From Streptomyces lasiicapitis (GTDB taxonomy: Bacteria > Actinomycetota > Actinomycetes > Streptomycetales > Streptomycetaceae), in NCBI RefSeq assembly GCF_014646335.1, contig NZ_BMNG01000004.1, positions 1 through 64,000 of the forward strand: a DNA stretch of 64,000 bases, written 5' to 3'. A program made the position numbers and the translations under genes. Position 1 is the stretch's first letter, and each line of letters starts with the position of its first letter. Positions 1 to 7,359 of this stretch are shown here, one piece after another. The notes beneath the pieces are model-generated. The model ran no database searches, was not told the origin of the DNA, and worked only from the letters and a program-made list of their open reading frames with translations.

Positions 1-1
1 G

Positions 2-205
2 GGCCTCGCCGCGGCGGGCCCCGTGCCGCGCCGCGTCGCGGCCCTGCTCGGCCCGGCGCCCGCGGCCCGCACCAGGCCCCCGCTGTTCACGGCGGTGGGC
101 CTGGCGCTCTGGGGCGCCGCGTGCGGCACCGCCGTGTCCGCGATGTCCTCGGCGAACGCGGCGGTGACGATGGTGCTTGTCCTGCGGGCGGCCACCCCGC
201 TGTGA
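2..205 (+). CDS. C-terminal end of a membrane protein, possibly M56-family peptidase
   Basis: Only the last 67 codons lie in the window; the reading frame is open to the left edge. The visible tail contains a hydrophobic segment (GLALWGAACGTAVSAM) after a basic stretch (RTRPP), followed by another short hydrophobic run, as in the last transmembrane segments of actinobacterial M56 (BlaR1/MecR1-like) peptidases. The HExxH catalytic motif would lie outside the window, so the family call is an inference from the tail only. It converges on the TerB gene with 37 bases between the stops. Confidence 0.4.
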   Translation, partial: GLAAAGPVPRRVAALLGPAPAARTRPPLFTAVGLALWGAACGTAVSAMSSANAAVTMVLVLRAATPL

Positions 206-242
206 CGTGCGGGTGACCGCGGCGGTCAGGGACCGAAGGCCG

Positions 243-698
243 TCAGAGGTCGAACTCGTGCGGCGGCAGGTCGAGCGCGAAGCACGCCTCCCGCACCACG
301 GCCTGCTCGTCCTTGTCGAAGTCGCCGTCGGCGCCGCCGATGACGATGCCGATCTGGATCACCGCGCGCGCCTCGGCCGGCTTCTTCTTGGCCTTCGCGA
401 CCTCCTGCAACACGCTCACCTTGCCGAACGCGAAGTCGGCCGTCAGCTTGTCCACGTACGCGTCGAAGCGGCGCCGCAGGTCGTCCGCGGCGAAGTTCTG
501 CAGCACCCCGTTGGTGGCGATCAGCTGCGCGACGCGCTGGCGCTCGGCGGCGTCCACGGTGCCGTCGGCGGCCGCGACAAGGGCGCACATCGCCATGCTG
601 GAGTCGCGGAAGGCCCCGCTCGTGAGGTCGTTCTTCTTCGCCGTCAGCTGCGCCTGCATCGTCGACGCGGATTCCTTCAAGCGGTCCCACAGGGCCAT
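243..698 (-). CDS. TerB family protein
   Basis: A 151-residue cytoplasmic protein that matches the TerB/tellurite-resistance fold. It has two acidic loop motifs of the form AADGTVDAAE (about residues 43-52) and GADGDFDKDE (about 121-130), each followed by a helix; in TerB these loops bind metal. The length equals that of classical TerB. No other ter genes (terA, terC, terD, terZ) are nearby, so a role in tellurite resistance cannot be claimed; stand-alone TerB proteins are common in Streptomyces. The ATG is preceded by a GATGGAG ribosome-binding site. It is divergent from the TenA-like gene, and both face a shared palindrome. Confidence 0.85.
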   Translation of the reverse strand: MALWDRLKESASTMQAQLTAKKNDLTSGAFRDSSMAMCALVAAADGTVDAAERQRVAQLIATNGVLQNFAADDLRRRFDAYVDKLTADFAFGKVSVLQEVAKAKKKPAEARAVIQIGIVIGGADGDFDKDEQAVVREACFALDLPPHEFDL

Positions 699-730
699 GG
701 AAAAACTCCATCAGTTGGTGCGTGCGGTTG

Positions 731-762
731 TTGCCCGCAAGTTTCTACAGCACTGTAGAAAC
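731..762. promoter_or_regulatory. Promoter with overlapping perfect palindrome between terB-like and tenA-like genes
   Basis: On the + strand TTGCCC (731-736), a 17-base spacer and TGTAGA (754-759) form a good vegetative promoter for the TenA-like gene. A perfect inverted repeat with 10-base arms (GTTTCTACAG / CTGTAGAAAC, centre CA) covers 741-762, that is, the spacer and the -10 box. Because the repeat is symmetric, a TGTAGA -10 is also available on the minus strand for the terB-like gene. A repressor bound here would be expected to shut both genes. Confidence 0.6.
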
Positions 763-802
763 TACATCGTCGGAAGCACCCGGACCAAAAAGCACCCAAA
801 GG

Positions 803-818
803 TTCCGTACGTACGGAA
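803..818. promoter_or_regulatory. 16-base perfect palindrome in the 5' leader of the tenA-like gene
   Basis: TTCCGTAC/GTACGGAA is a perfect palindrome without a spacer, 12 bases before the ATG at 830. It ends in the GGAAAGG that serves as ribosome-binding site, so a protein or a hairpin formed here would affect translation or early transcription. Confidence 0.4.
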
Positions 819-829
819 AGGTTGCCCCC

Positions 830-1522
830 ATGGCACCGACGCCCCGCGAACAGCCGGACGGCACGGCACGCGCGCTCCTTGAGGGCGCGACGACCGAGCT
901 CGCGCCGAAGCCGCACGCCAACCCCCTGGTCCCGCTCGTCGCCGACGGCCGCGCCGACCGGCGGGCGCTCGCCGCGCTCGCCCAGGAGCAGTGCCGGGTC
1001 ATCCCGGCCGACCGCCGGTCCTTCCTGCATCTGGCCGGCCGCTCCGGCGACGCGGGCCTGGCCGCGTGCGCCGCCTTCTTCGGCACGCTCGCCGAGGGCG
1101 AGGGAGTGGCGCTCGACCGGCTCGGCCCGCTGCTCACGGCCTGCGAGGTGAGCGCGGAGCGGGCCGCCGCGTACGACCCCATGGCGGGCTGCCAGGCCTA
1201 TCCGGCGTACGTCGCGTGGCTGGCGCTGAACGCCGAACCGGCCGACGCGGTGCTCGCCCTGACCGCCAACTTCGCGGCGTGGGGCGGCTATTGCGGCACG
1301 ATCGCGGGCGCGCTGCGCACGCACTACGGCTTCTCGGAGGAGGCCTGCGGCTTCTTCGACTTCTTCGCCGAACCCGCGCCGGACGTCGACCGCGCGGGCC
1401 TCGCCGCGCTCCAGGAGGGCATCGACCGGCAATGCCTCACGCCCCCGACGGCGCTGCGGCAGGGGCGGCTGCTCCAGGACTACGAGGAGATGTTCTGGGG
1501 GACTCTGGCCGGTCTCGCGTGA
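830..1522 (+). CDS. TenA/PqqC-like (haem-oxygenase fold) protein
   Basis: A 230-residue all-helical protein that resembles the TenA/thiaminase II superfamily. A cysteine in WGGYCGT (residue 155) and a C-terminal YEEMFW motif (glutamates 219-220) sit where TenA carries its catalytic Cys and C-terminal Glu. Classical TenA hydrolyses aminopyrimidine products of thiamine, but no thi genes are nearby, and many actinobacterial members are uncharacterised. The ATG at 830 is chosen because GGAAAGG lies 9 bases upstream; an in-frame extension to 722 would run through the promoter and palindromes and is unlikely. Confidence 0.65.
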   Translation: MAPTPREQPDGTARALLEGATTELAPKPHANPLVPLVADGRADRRALAALAQEQCRVIPADRRSFLHLAGRSGDAGLAACAAFFGTLAEGEGVALDRLGPLLTACEVSAERAAAYDPMAGCQAYPAYVAWLALNAEPADAVLALTANFAAWGGYCGTIAGALRTHYGFSEEACGFFDFFAEPAPDVDRAGLAALQEGIDRQCLTPPTALRQGRLLQDYEEMFWGTLAGLA

Positions 1523-1570
1523 GCCGCCGGGCCGGACCGGGTGAGGGGCCGCCGGACTGAGTGAGGGGCC

Positions 1571-2296
1571 CTACTCCGCCCCGCCCTGCTCCGCCCGCAG
1601 CACGATCGCCGTCACGGCGATCCCGTCCCGCACCAGCCACGTGCCGGAGAACCCCGTGAGCTCGGCGCCCGCGACGACGGGCCCCTCCACCAGGAGCTTC
1701 GCCGAGAACGTGCCGTCGGGCCGGATGTCCAGGTGCGCGTCCTCGAAGCCGAGCCAGCGCTGGGTGAGCGGGAACCATGCCTTGTAGACGGTCTCCTTGG
1801 CGCTGAACAGGAGACGGTCCCACGGCACGCCGGGGTGGTCGACGGCGAGCGCGGCCAGCGCCGCACGCTCCTTCTCGTCGCTGACCAGTTCCAGGACGCC
1901 GGGGTCCGACAGCGGCTCGGCGGGCTCCGCGTCGACGCCGAGCGAGGTGACGGCGGCGGGGCGGGCGACGACCGCGGCGCGGTAGCCCAGGCAGTGCGTC
2001 ATGCTGCCGACGACTTCTGCGGGCCACAGCGGCTCGCCCTTGTCGCCGCGGAGGATGGGCGCGGGCGGCACGTCGATGCGGGCGAGCGCGATGCGGGCGC
2101 AGTGCCGCGCGGTGGCGAACTCGCGCTGCCGCTTGGCCACCGCCTTCGCCACGTACGCGGCCTCTTCGGGGTAGAGGTAGGCGTCGGCCGGGTCCTCGCG
2201 GGTCTCGGCCACGAAGACGGGCTCCCCGGCCAGGAGCGTGCCCAATATGGCGGTCTCGCCGGACAGTTCGCCGGTGGCCTTCGAAGGTGACGTCAC
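1571..2296 (-). CDS. 4'-phosphopantetheinyl transferase superfamily protein
   Basis: A 241-residue Sfp/EntD-type transferase that would move phosphopantetheine from CoA onto a carrier-protein serine. Diagnostic motifs are all present: GSMTHC (about 97-102), LGVDAEP with the Mg-binding Asp122 and Glu124, and FSAKETVYKAW (Lys167, Glu168, Lys172). The start is a GTG. The size fits the stand-alone class used for polyketide and non-ribosomal peptide carrier domains; no biosynthetic cluster is adjacent, so it probably acts in trans. A 10-base palindrome (GTGACGTCAC, 2287-2296) covers the start codon. Confidence 0.9.
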   Translation of the reverse strand: MTSPSKATGELSGETAILGTLLAGEPVFVAETREDPADAYLYPEEAAYVAKAVAKRQREFATARHCARIALARIDVPPAPILRGDKGEPLWPAEVVGSMTHCLGYRAAVVARPAAVTSLGVDAEPAEPLSDPGVLELVSDEKERAALAALAVDHPGVPWDRLLFSAKETVYKAWFPLTQRWLGFEDAHLDIRPDGTFSAKLLVEGPVVAGAELTGFSGTWLVRDGIAVTAIVLRAEQGGAE

Positions 2297-2403
2297 GGTC
2301 GATCACTTTACCGGCGGGCCGCGCGGCGCGGTCCCCGAGGCCCCGCCCTGCCCCGTACCCCGGGGGCAACGGCCCAGGTGAGCCGAGCGCATAGGGTGGC
2401 CTG

Positions 2404-3030
2404 ATGCCCGACGAGTACCGCACAGTGGCCCGCGAGGGCGTGCACGAGACCGAGGTCAACCGCTCGCGCTTCCTGTGCGCGCTCGCGCCCGCCGCCACCG
2501 AGCGGGAGGCCCAGGACTTCGTCGCCCGCGTCCGCAAGGAGCACCCGACGGCCTCGCACAACTGCTTCGCGTACGTCATCGGCGCCGAGGCCTCCGTGCA
2601 GAAGGCGAGCGACGACGGCGAACCGGGCGGCACCGCGGGCGTCCCCATGCTCCAGATGCTGCTCCGCCGCGACATGCGGTACGTCGTCGCCGTCGTGACC
2701 CGCTACTACGGAGGCGTCAAGCTCGGCGCGGGCGGCCTGATCAGGGCCTACGGAGGAGCGGTCGGCGAGGCGCTCGACGCGGTCGGCACCCTGACCCGCA
2801 AGCGGTTCCGGCTCGCCACCGTCACCGTCGACCACCAGCGCGCGGGCAAGATCCAGAACGATCTGCGGTCGGCGGGGCGCGAGGTGCGCGACGTGCGGTA
2901 CGGGGACGCGGTGACCATCGAGATCGGCCTTCCGGACGCCGACGTGGCGGCCTTCACGGCGTGGCTCGCGGACGCCACGGCGGGCAGCGCGGTGTTCGAG
3001 CTCGGGGGAGAGGCGTACGGGGACGCCTAA
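2404..3030 (+). CDS. YigZ / IMPACT (UPF0029) family protein
   Basis: A 208-residue protein of the YigZ/IMPACT family. The N-terminal domain carries the signature ASDDGEPGGTAG (about residues 60-71) and RYYGGVKLGAGGL (about 100-112); a C-terminal ferredoxin-like domain follows (about 135-205). In bacteria the exact role is not settled, though nucleic-acid or ribosome binding has been suggested for the family. It is divergent from the phosphopantetheinyl transferase and stops 84 bases before the FHA-ABC gene. Confidence 0.92.
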   Translation: MPDEYRTVAREGVHETEVNRSRFLCALAPAATEREAQDFVARVRKEHPTASHNCFAYVIGAEASVQKASDDGEPGGTAGVPMLQMLLRRDMRYVVAVVTRYYGGVKLGAGGLIRAYGGAVGEALDAVGTLTRKRFRLATVTVDHQRAGKIQNDLRSAGREVRDVRYGDAVTIEIGLPDADVAAFTAWLADATAGSAVFELGGEAYGDA

Positions 3031-3047
3031 CGCCGGGCGGGTCCGAC

Positions 3048-3107
3048 CCCAGGCATGAACAGTGCTGGGCCTGAGCCCAGGCGTGAACGTGTGCGAATAG
3101 GTAGAAT
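3048..3107 (+). promoter_or_regulatory. Direct repeat and -10 box upstream of the FHA-ABC exporter gene
   Basis: CCCAGGCATGAAC (3048-3060) and CCCAGGCGTGAAC (3076-3088) are 12 of 13 identical and 28 bases apart. They are followed by TAGAAT (3102-3107), which ends 7 bases before the ATG at 3115. The arrangement suggests an activator site next to a promoter giving a leaderless or nearly leaderless transcript. No -35 match is visible. Confidence 0.45.
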
Positions 3108-3114
3108 TCGGGGC

Positions 3115-5499
3115 ATGGGAGAGCGGCCCGGAGTGCCGACTGCGCCCGAACTCGTCCTCGAGACCGACACCGGCTCCACGGTGATGAGTCCGAGCCGGGA
3201 CTATCACGTCGGCCGCGACCCGCTGAGCGACATCGTCATCGACGACGCCCGCGTGTCCTGGCACCACGCCGTCCTGCACGCCGAGCTCGACCACTGGACG
3301 ATCGAGGACGAGCACAGCACGAACGGCACGTACGCCGACGGACACCGTGTCCAGGAGTGGGGCGTCGGACCCGGCAGCGTCCTGCGCTTCGGCAACGCCA
3401 CGGACGGCCCGCGCGCCGTGCTCGTCGGCCACGAGCCCCCCGCGCCCCCGGCGCCCGCCGCCCCCGAGCGCCCCTCCGCCGTCCGCACGCCCTCGGCCAC
3501 CGGCACCTTCCGGCAGCCGACGAGCGTACGCCCGCTGCCCGCCCGCACCGTCCGCATCGGCCGCGCCGCCGACAACGACCTGGTCATCGACGACCTGGTC
3601 GTCTCACGCCGCCACGCGGAGCTGCGCTACCTCGCGGACGCCACGTACGAGATCGTGGACCTCGGCAGCCACAACGGCACCTACCTCAACGGCCAGCCGG
3701 TCGCCCGCGCCCCCGTCCTGCCCGGGGACATCGTCGGCGTCGGCCACCGCGCGTACTGCCTCGTCGGCGACGAGCTGCAGGAGTACGTCGACACGGGCGA
3801 GGTGTCGCTCGACGTGCAGGAGCTGACCGTCGCCGTCGACCGGGGCCGCAAGACGCTCCTCGACCGGATCTCGTTCCCCGTCGGCGAGAAGTGCCTGCTC
3901 GCCGTCGTCGGACCCAGCGGCGCGGGGAAGTCCACCCTCCTCAACGCCCTCACCGGCCAGCGTCCCGCCGACGGCGGCACCGTCCTCTACGACGGCCGCG
4001 ACCTCTACCGCGACTACGCCGAACTGCGCCAGCGCATCGGACTCGTACCGCAGGACGACATCCTGCACGCGCAGCTCACCGTGCGCAGGGCTCTCGGATA
4101 CGCCGCCGAACTGCGCTTCCCCCAGGACACCGAGAAGGCCGAACGCCGGGCCAGGGTGGATGAGGTCATCCGTGAACTCGGCCTGGAACAGCGCGTCGAC
4201 CAGCCCATCCACAGCCTCTCCGGCGGCCAGCGCAAGCGCGTCAGCGTCGCCCTCGAACTGCTCACGAAGCCGTCGCTGCTCTTCCTCGACGAGCCGACGT
4301 CCGGGCTCGACCCCGGCATGGACCGCTCGGTGATGCACATGCTGCGCGGCCTCGCCGACGACGGCCGGACCGTCATCGTCGTCACGCACAGCGTGCTCAG
4401 CCTCGACGTGTGCGACCGGCTCCTCGTGCTCGCGGCGGGCGGCAGGATCGCCTACTACGGGCCGCCGCAGGACTCGCTCCCGTTCTTCGGCTACGACCAG
4501 TGGCCCGAGGCGTTCGAGGCCTTCGAGGGGGACCGCGAGCGGGACTGGGCGGGGGACTACCGGCAGTCGCCGTTCCACCAGCAGTACATCGTCAACTCCT
4601 CGGCGCAGCCGTATCTCCAGCCGCCGGGCGGCGCGGGCCAGAGCGGGGCGGGTGCGGCCGTCACCTTCGCGCCGCCGCCGAAGGCGCAGAGCTGGGGCTC
4701 CCAACTGCGCACCCTGGTGCGGCGGTACGCGGCCGCCCTCGGCGCGGACCGCACGTTCCTCGCCATCATGATCGCGCTGCCGTTCGTGATGGGCGCCATG
4801 GCCCGCGCGCTCGCCGGGAGCAGGCTGACGCAGGAGACGGCGATGAACGCGCTGCTCATCCTCTGCGTCGGCGGAGTCCTGACCGGCGCCGCCAACGCCG
4901 TACGGGAGCTGGTCAAGGAGCGCGTGATCTACCAGCGCGAACGGGCCGTGGGGCTCTCCAGATCGGCGTACCTGATGTCCAAGGTCGTCGTCCTCGGCAC
5001 CATCACCGTGCTGCAGGCCGTCGTGCTGACCTTGGTGGCCCTGCTCGGCGTCGACCTCAACGCGCCCGCGGGCGCGGGAGTGCTGTTGCCGCCGCTGGTC
5101 GAGATCACCTTGGCGGTGGCCCTGCTTGCCTTCACGGCCATGATGCTCGGGCTTCTCGTCTCGGCCCTGGTGCGCAAGGAGGAGGTGACGATGCCGTTGC
5201 TCGTGCTCCTCGCCATCGTCCAAGTGGTGTTCTGCGGCGCGCTCCTGAAGCTCCACGGCGTGCCCGGCGTCGAGCAGCTGGCGTGGCTCGTGCCCTCGCG
5301 GTGGGCGCTCGGCGCGATGGCGGGGACCATCGGCCTCGGCAGGATCGTCCCGGGCGAGCTGACGGCCGACCCGCTGTTCCGGCACTCCACGGGGGTCTGG
5401 CTGCTCAACATGGGCATGCTCGTGGCCCTCTCGGTCGTCTTCGGATACGCGGTCGCCAGGCTGCTGCGACGGCACGAACCCGCGGTCATGCGGAAGTAG
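3115..5499 (+). CDS. ABC exporter (ATPase plus permease) with two N-terminal FHA domains
   Basis: A 794-residue membrane protein built like mycobacterial Rv1747. FHA domain 1 spans about residues 20-105 (motifs GRDPLSD, SWHH, STNGTY); FHA domain 2 about 145-215 (GRAADND, SRRHAE, SHNGTY). An ABC ATPase follows with Walker A GPSGAGKST (266-274), signature LSGGQ and Walker B LLFLDEP, then an ABC-2-type permease domain (about 560-785) with six predicted membrane spans. The FHA domains bind phosphothreonine. The linker between them (about 121-145) is rich in Ser/Thr/Pro and is a plausible kinase target. The Ser/Thr kinase two genes downstream is the natural partner, as PknF is for Rv1747. The start at 3115 gives the shortest tail before FHA 1; an earlier in-frame ATG at 3055 lies inside the direct repeat. 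Confidence 0.93.
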   Translation: MGERPGVPTAPELVLETDTGSTVMSPSRDYHVGRDPLSDIVIDDARVSWHHAVLHAELDHWTIEDEHSTNGTYADGHRVQEWGVGPGSVLRFGNATDGPRAVLVGHEPPAPPAPAAPERPSAVRTPSATGTFRQPTSVRPLPARTVRIGRAADNDLVIDDLVVSRRHAELRYLADATYEIVDLGSHNGTYLNGQPVARAPVLPGDIVGVGHRAYCLVGDELQEYVDTGEVSLDVQELTVAVDRGRKTLLDRISFPVGEKCLLAVVGPSGAGKSTLLNALTGQRPADGGTVLYDGRDLYRDYAELRQRIGLVPQDDILHAQLTVRRALGYAAELRFPQDTEKAERRARVDEVIRELGLEQRVDQPIHSLSGGQRKRVSVALELLTKPSLLFLDEPTSGLDPGMDRSVMHMLRGLADDGRTVIVVTHSVLSLDVCDRLLVLAAGGRIAYYGPPQDSLPFFGYDQWPEAFEAFEGDRERDWAGDYRQSPFHQQYIVNSSAQPYLQPPGGAGQSGAGAAVTFAPPPKAQSWGSQLRTLVRRYAAALGADRTFLAIMIALPFVMGAMARALAGSRLTQETAMNALLILCVGGVLTGAANAVRELVKERVIYQRERAVGLSRSAYLMSKVVVLGTITVLQAVVLTLVALLGVDLNAPAGAGVLLPPLVEITLAVALLAFTAMMLGLLVSALVRKEEVTMPLLVLLAIVQVVFCGALLKLHGVPGVEQLAWLVPSRWALGAMAGTIGLGRIVPGELTADPLFRHSTGVWLLNMGMLVALSVVFGYAVARLLRRHEPAVMRK

Positions 5500-5533
5500 C
5501 GAACGGCGAGCAGGAAGCGAACGGCGAGCAGGA
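5499..5533 (+). repeat. 18-base tandem duplication at the exporter/SH3-like gene junction
   Basis: GCGAACGGCGAGCAGGA occurs at 5499-5515 and again at 5517-5533, so the stretch just after the exporter stop is duplicated. The second copy supplies the GGAG ribosome-binding site of the next gene. Confidence 0.75.
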
Positions 5534-5542
5534 GCGGACGAG

Positions 5543-6271
5543 ATGACCACTGCGGACTTCCGGCCCACACATGTCGTCCCCCAGGACGGGCTGCCCGCCT
5601 GGGAGGCGCCGGACGCGAACCGTCCGACGACGCCGCTCGACGCGCTGCTGCCCGTGCAACTGCTCGACCGGCTCGGCGACTGGGGCCGGATCGTCTGCGC
5701 CAACGGCTGGTCGGCCTGGGTCGACGGCCGCCTCCTGGTCGCCGTCCCCCACGATCCACCGGCCGCGGGCCACCCCCTGACCCGCACGGCGGACCCGCGC
5801 CCGCTCCTGGCGAGGTCCGAGGACGCCCTGGTCCGCTACCGCCGCGCGGCCGAGGAACTCGCGGGCGGCACGACGGACGGCGAGTCCTTCCACCGCCGGA
5901 CCCGGGGACTGCGCGTCGGCATGATCGTGGACGGCGAGTCGATGTGGCTCTACGACGCCGAACACGAGCGGTGGGTCTTCTGCGACGGGACCCGGCTCAG
6001 TACGTACGCGGCGGGGGAGGGGCCGAGCGTCGACGGCGACGGGCCTGCCGCGGGGCCGGAGCCGACGCAGGTGGTCCCGGCCGTGGCGGATCCGGGCCCG
6101 GCGCGTGCTCCGTACGGCGAAGGGGCCGCCCCCGACCCGTACGGCCAAGGCAGCACCCCCGACCCGTACGGCCGAGGCGGCACCCCCGACCCGTACGGAG
6201 AAGACGCCACCCGCCGCATCCCGCCCGTCACGGTCGACCCCGACCCGCGGGCCCGGCCCGGTGACGCCTGA
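5543..6271 (+). CDS. SH3-like domain protein with C-terminal PYG repeats
   Basis: A 242-residue protein without signal peptide or membrane span. Residues about 33-70 (LPVQLLDRLGDWGRI...NGWSAWVDGR) look like a bacterial SH3-type fold with its tryptophans. A middle helical part follows, then a motif MWLYDAEHERWVFCDG, and finally a low-complexity tail with 9-residue repeats. The stop overlaps the kinase start (TGATG) and the gene is 44 bases after the exporter, so the three are probably one operon. It may be an adaptor or kinase substrate; that is an inference from position and from the threonine-containing tail. Confidence 0.8.
   Translation: MTTADFRPTHVVPQDGLPAWEAPDANRPTTPLDALLPVQLLDRLGDWGRIVCANGWSAWVDGRLLVAVPHDPPAAGHPLTRTADPRPLLARSEDALVRYRRAAEELAGGTTDGESFHRRTRGLRVGMIVDGESMWLYDAEHERWVFCDGTRLSTYAAGEGPSVDGDGPAAGPEPTQVVPAVADPGPARAPYGEGAAPDPYGQGSTPDPYGRGGTPDPYGEDATRRIPPVTVDPDPRARPGDA
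6110..6202 (+). repeat. 27-base coding tandem repeat (PYG-x6)
   Basis: Three full 27-base units (6110-6136, 6137-6163, 6164-6190) and a partial fourth encode PYGEGAAPD, PYGQGSTPD, PYGRGGTPD and PYGED. They form the disordered tail of the SH3-like protein. Confidence 0.8.
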
Positions 6272-7290
6272 TGGGGACCGCGCCGCGCGACGCGCCGTCG
6301 AGCCGCGGTTCGCACTCCGGGCGGCCCTCCGAGCTGCTCGGGAAGCAGATCGCGGGTTACCGGGTCGAGAGCGAGATCGGGCGTGGCGGGATGGCCGTGG
6401 TCTATCGGGCCAAGGATCTGCGCCTGGACCGGACCGTCGCCCTGAAGCTGCTCGCGCCCGAGCTGGCGCGCAACGACACCTTCCGGCAGCGCTTCACGCA
6501 CGAGTCGCGCGTGGCCGCCGCGATCGAGCATCCGCACATCGTGCCGGTCTTCGAGGCGGGCGAGACCGACGGCGTGCTGTACATCGCCATGCGCTACGTC
6601 TCCGGGCTCGACCTGCGCCACCTGCTCGACCGCTCGGGTCCGCTGCCCGTCGGCGCCGCCCTGCGCATCGCCGCGCAGGTCGCGTCCGCGCTCGACGCGG
6701 CCCACGATCACGGCCTGGTCCACCGCGACGTCAAACCCGGCAACATCCTGGTGGCCAAGGGCACGGACAGCGAGCACCCGGAGCACGTCTACCTCACGGA
6801 CTTCGGCCTGACGAAGAAGTCCCTGTCGCTGACCGGGTTCACGACGGTGGGCCAGTTCGTCGGGACCCTCGACTACGTGGCGCCGGAGCAGATCTCGGGG
6901 CGCCCCGTGGACGGCAGGTGCGACGTCTACAGCCTCGCCTGCGTCGTCCACGAGACCATGGCCGGAGGGCCGCCCTTCCAGCGCGACGACGACATGGCGC
7001 TGCTGTGGGCGCATCAGTACGACCAGCCGCCCCGCCTGACCGAGAAGCGCCCCGGCGTCCCCGAAGCCCTCGACGGAGTCCTCGCGAAGGCGCTGGCCAA
7101 GAGCCCGGACGACCGGTACGACTCCTGCCTGGAGTTCGCGTCCGCGTTGCGTGCCGCCGCGACGGGTGGCGTGCGGGGGCACCCTCCGACACAGGTGGAC
7201 GCCCAGGTCGTGGGAGCCTCCGCCGACCCGGGAGCGCCTCCGGAGCCGCCTCGCTGGGCGCTGCCGGTCTATCGGCGGTTGCCGGGCTGA
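6271..7290 (+). CDS. Ser/Thr protein kinase (Hanks type), soluble
   Basis: A 339-residue kinase. The ATP loop GRGGMAVV (37-44), Lys59 in VALKLL, catalytic HRDVKPGN (151-158), DFG (177-179) and GTLDYVAPE (198-206) are all intact. Threonines 189, 191 and 192 in the activation segment fit autophosphorylation sites. There is no transmembrane helix, PASTA or other sensor domain; the protein ends soon after the kinase fold with a short proline-rich tail. It overlaps the SH3-like gene by one base. The family and the setting next to a two-FHA exporter suggest that it phosphorylates the exporter. Confidence 0.93.
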   Translation: MGTAPRDAPSSRGSHSGRPSELLGKQIAGYRVESEIGRGGMAVVYRAKDLRLDRTVALKLLAPELARNDTFRQRFTHESRVAAAIEHPHIVPVFEAGETDGVLYIAMRYVSGLDLRHLLDRSGPLPVGAALRIAAQVASALDAAHDHGLVHRDVKPGNILVAKGTDSEHPEHVYLTDFGLTKKSLSLTGFTTVGQFVGTLDYVAPEQISGRPVDGRCDVYSLACVVHETMAGGPPFQRDDDMALLWAHQYDQPPRLTEKRPGVPEALDGVLAKALAKSPDDRYDSCLEFASALRAAATGGVRGHPPTQVDAQVVGASADPGAPPEPPRWALPVYRRLPG

Positions 7291-7314
7291 GGGCCTCGTG
7301 GCCCGCGCCCCTTT

Positions 7315-7359
7315 GGAGTGCTCTCCACCTCGCCCCTACGGAGCGCTCTCCACCTCGCC
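7315..7359 (-). repeat. Duplicated 3' end of the streptophobe gene
   Basis: A 20-base segment at 7340-7359 recurs at 7315-7334 with one mismatch (25-base period). The copy inside the gene encodes GEVESAP and precedes the stop; the second copy lies just past the stop in the 45-base gap to the convergent kinase gene. Confidence 0.7.

Noticed and set aside
741-762. BlaI/MecI operator
   Set aside because: The core TACA-GCAC-TGTA has a four-base centre, not the two-base centre of BlaI sites, and the M56 call for the left-edge gene is itself uncertain.
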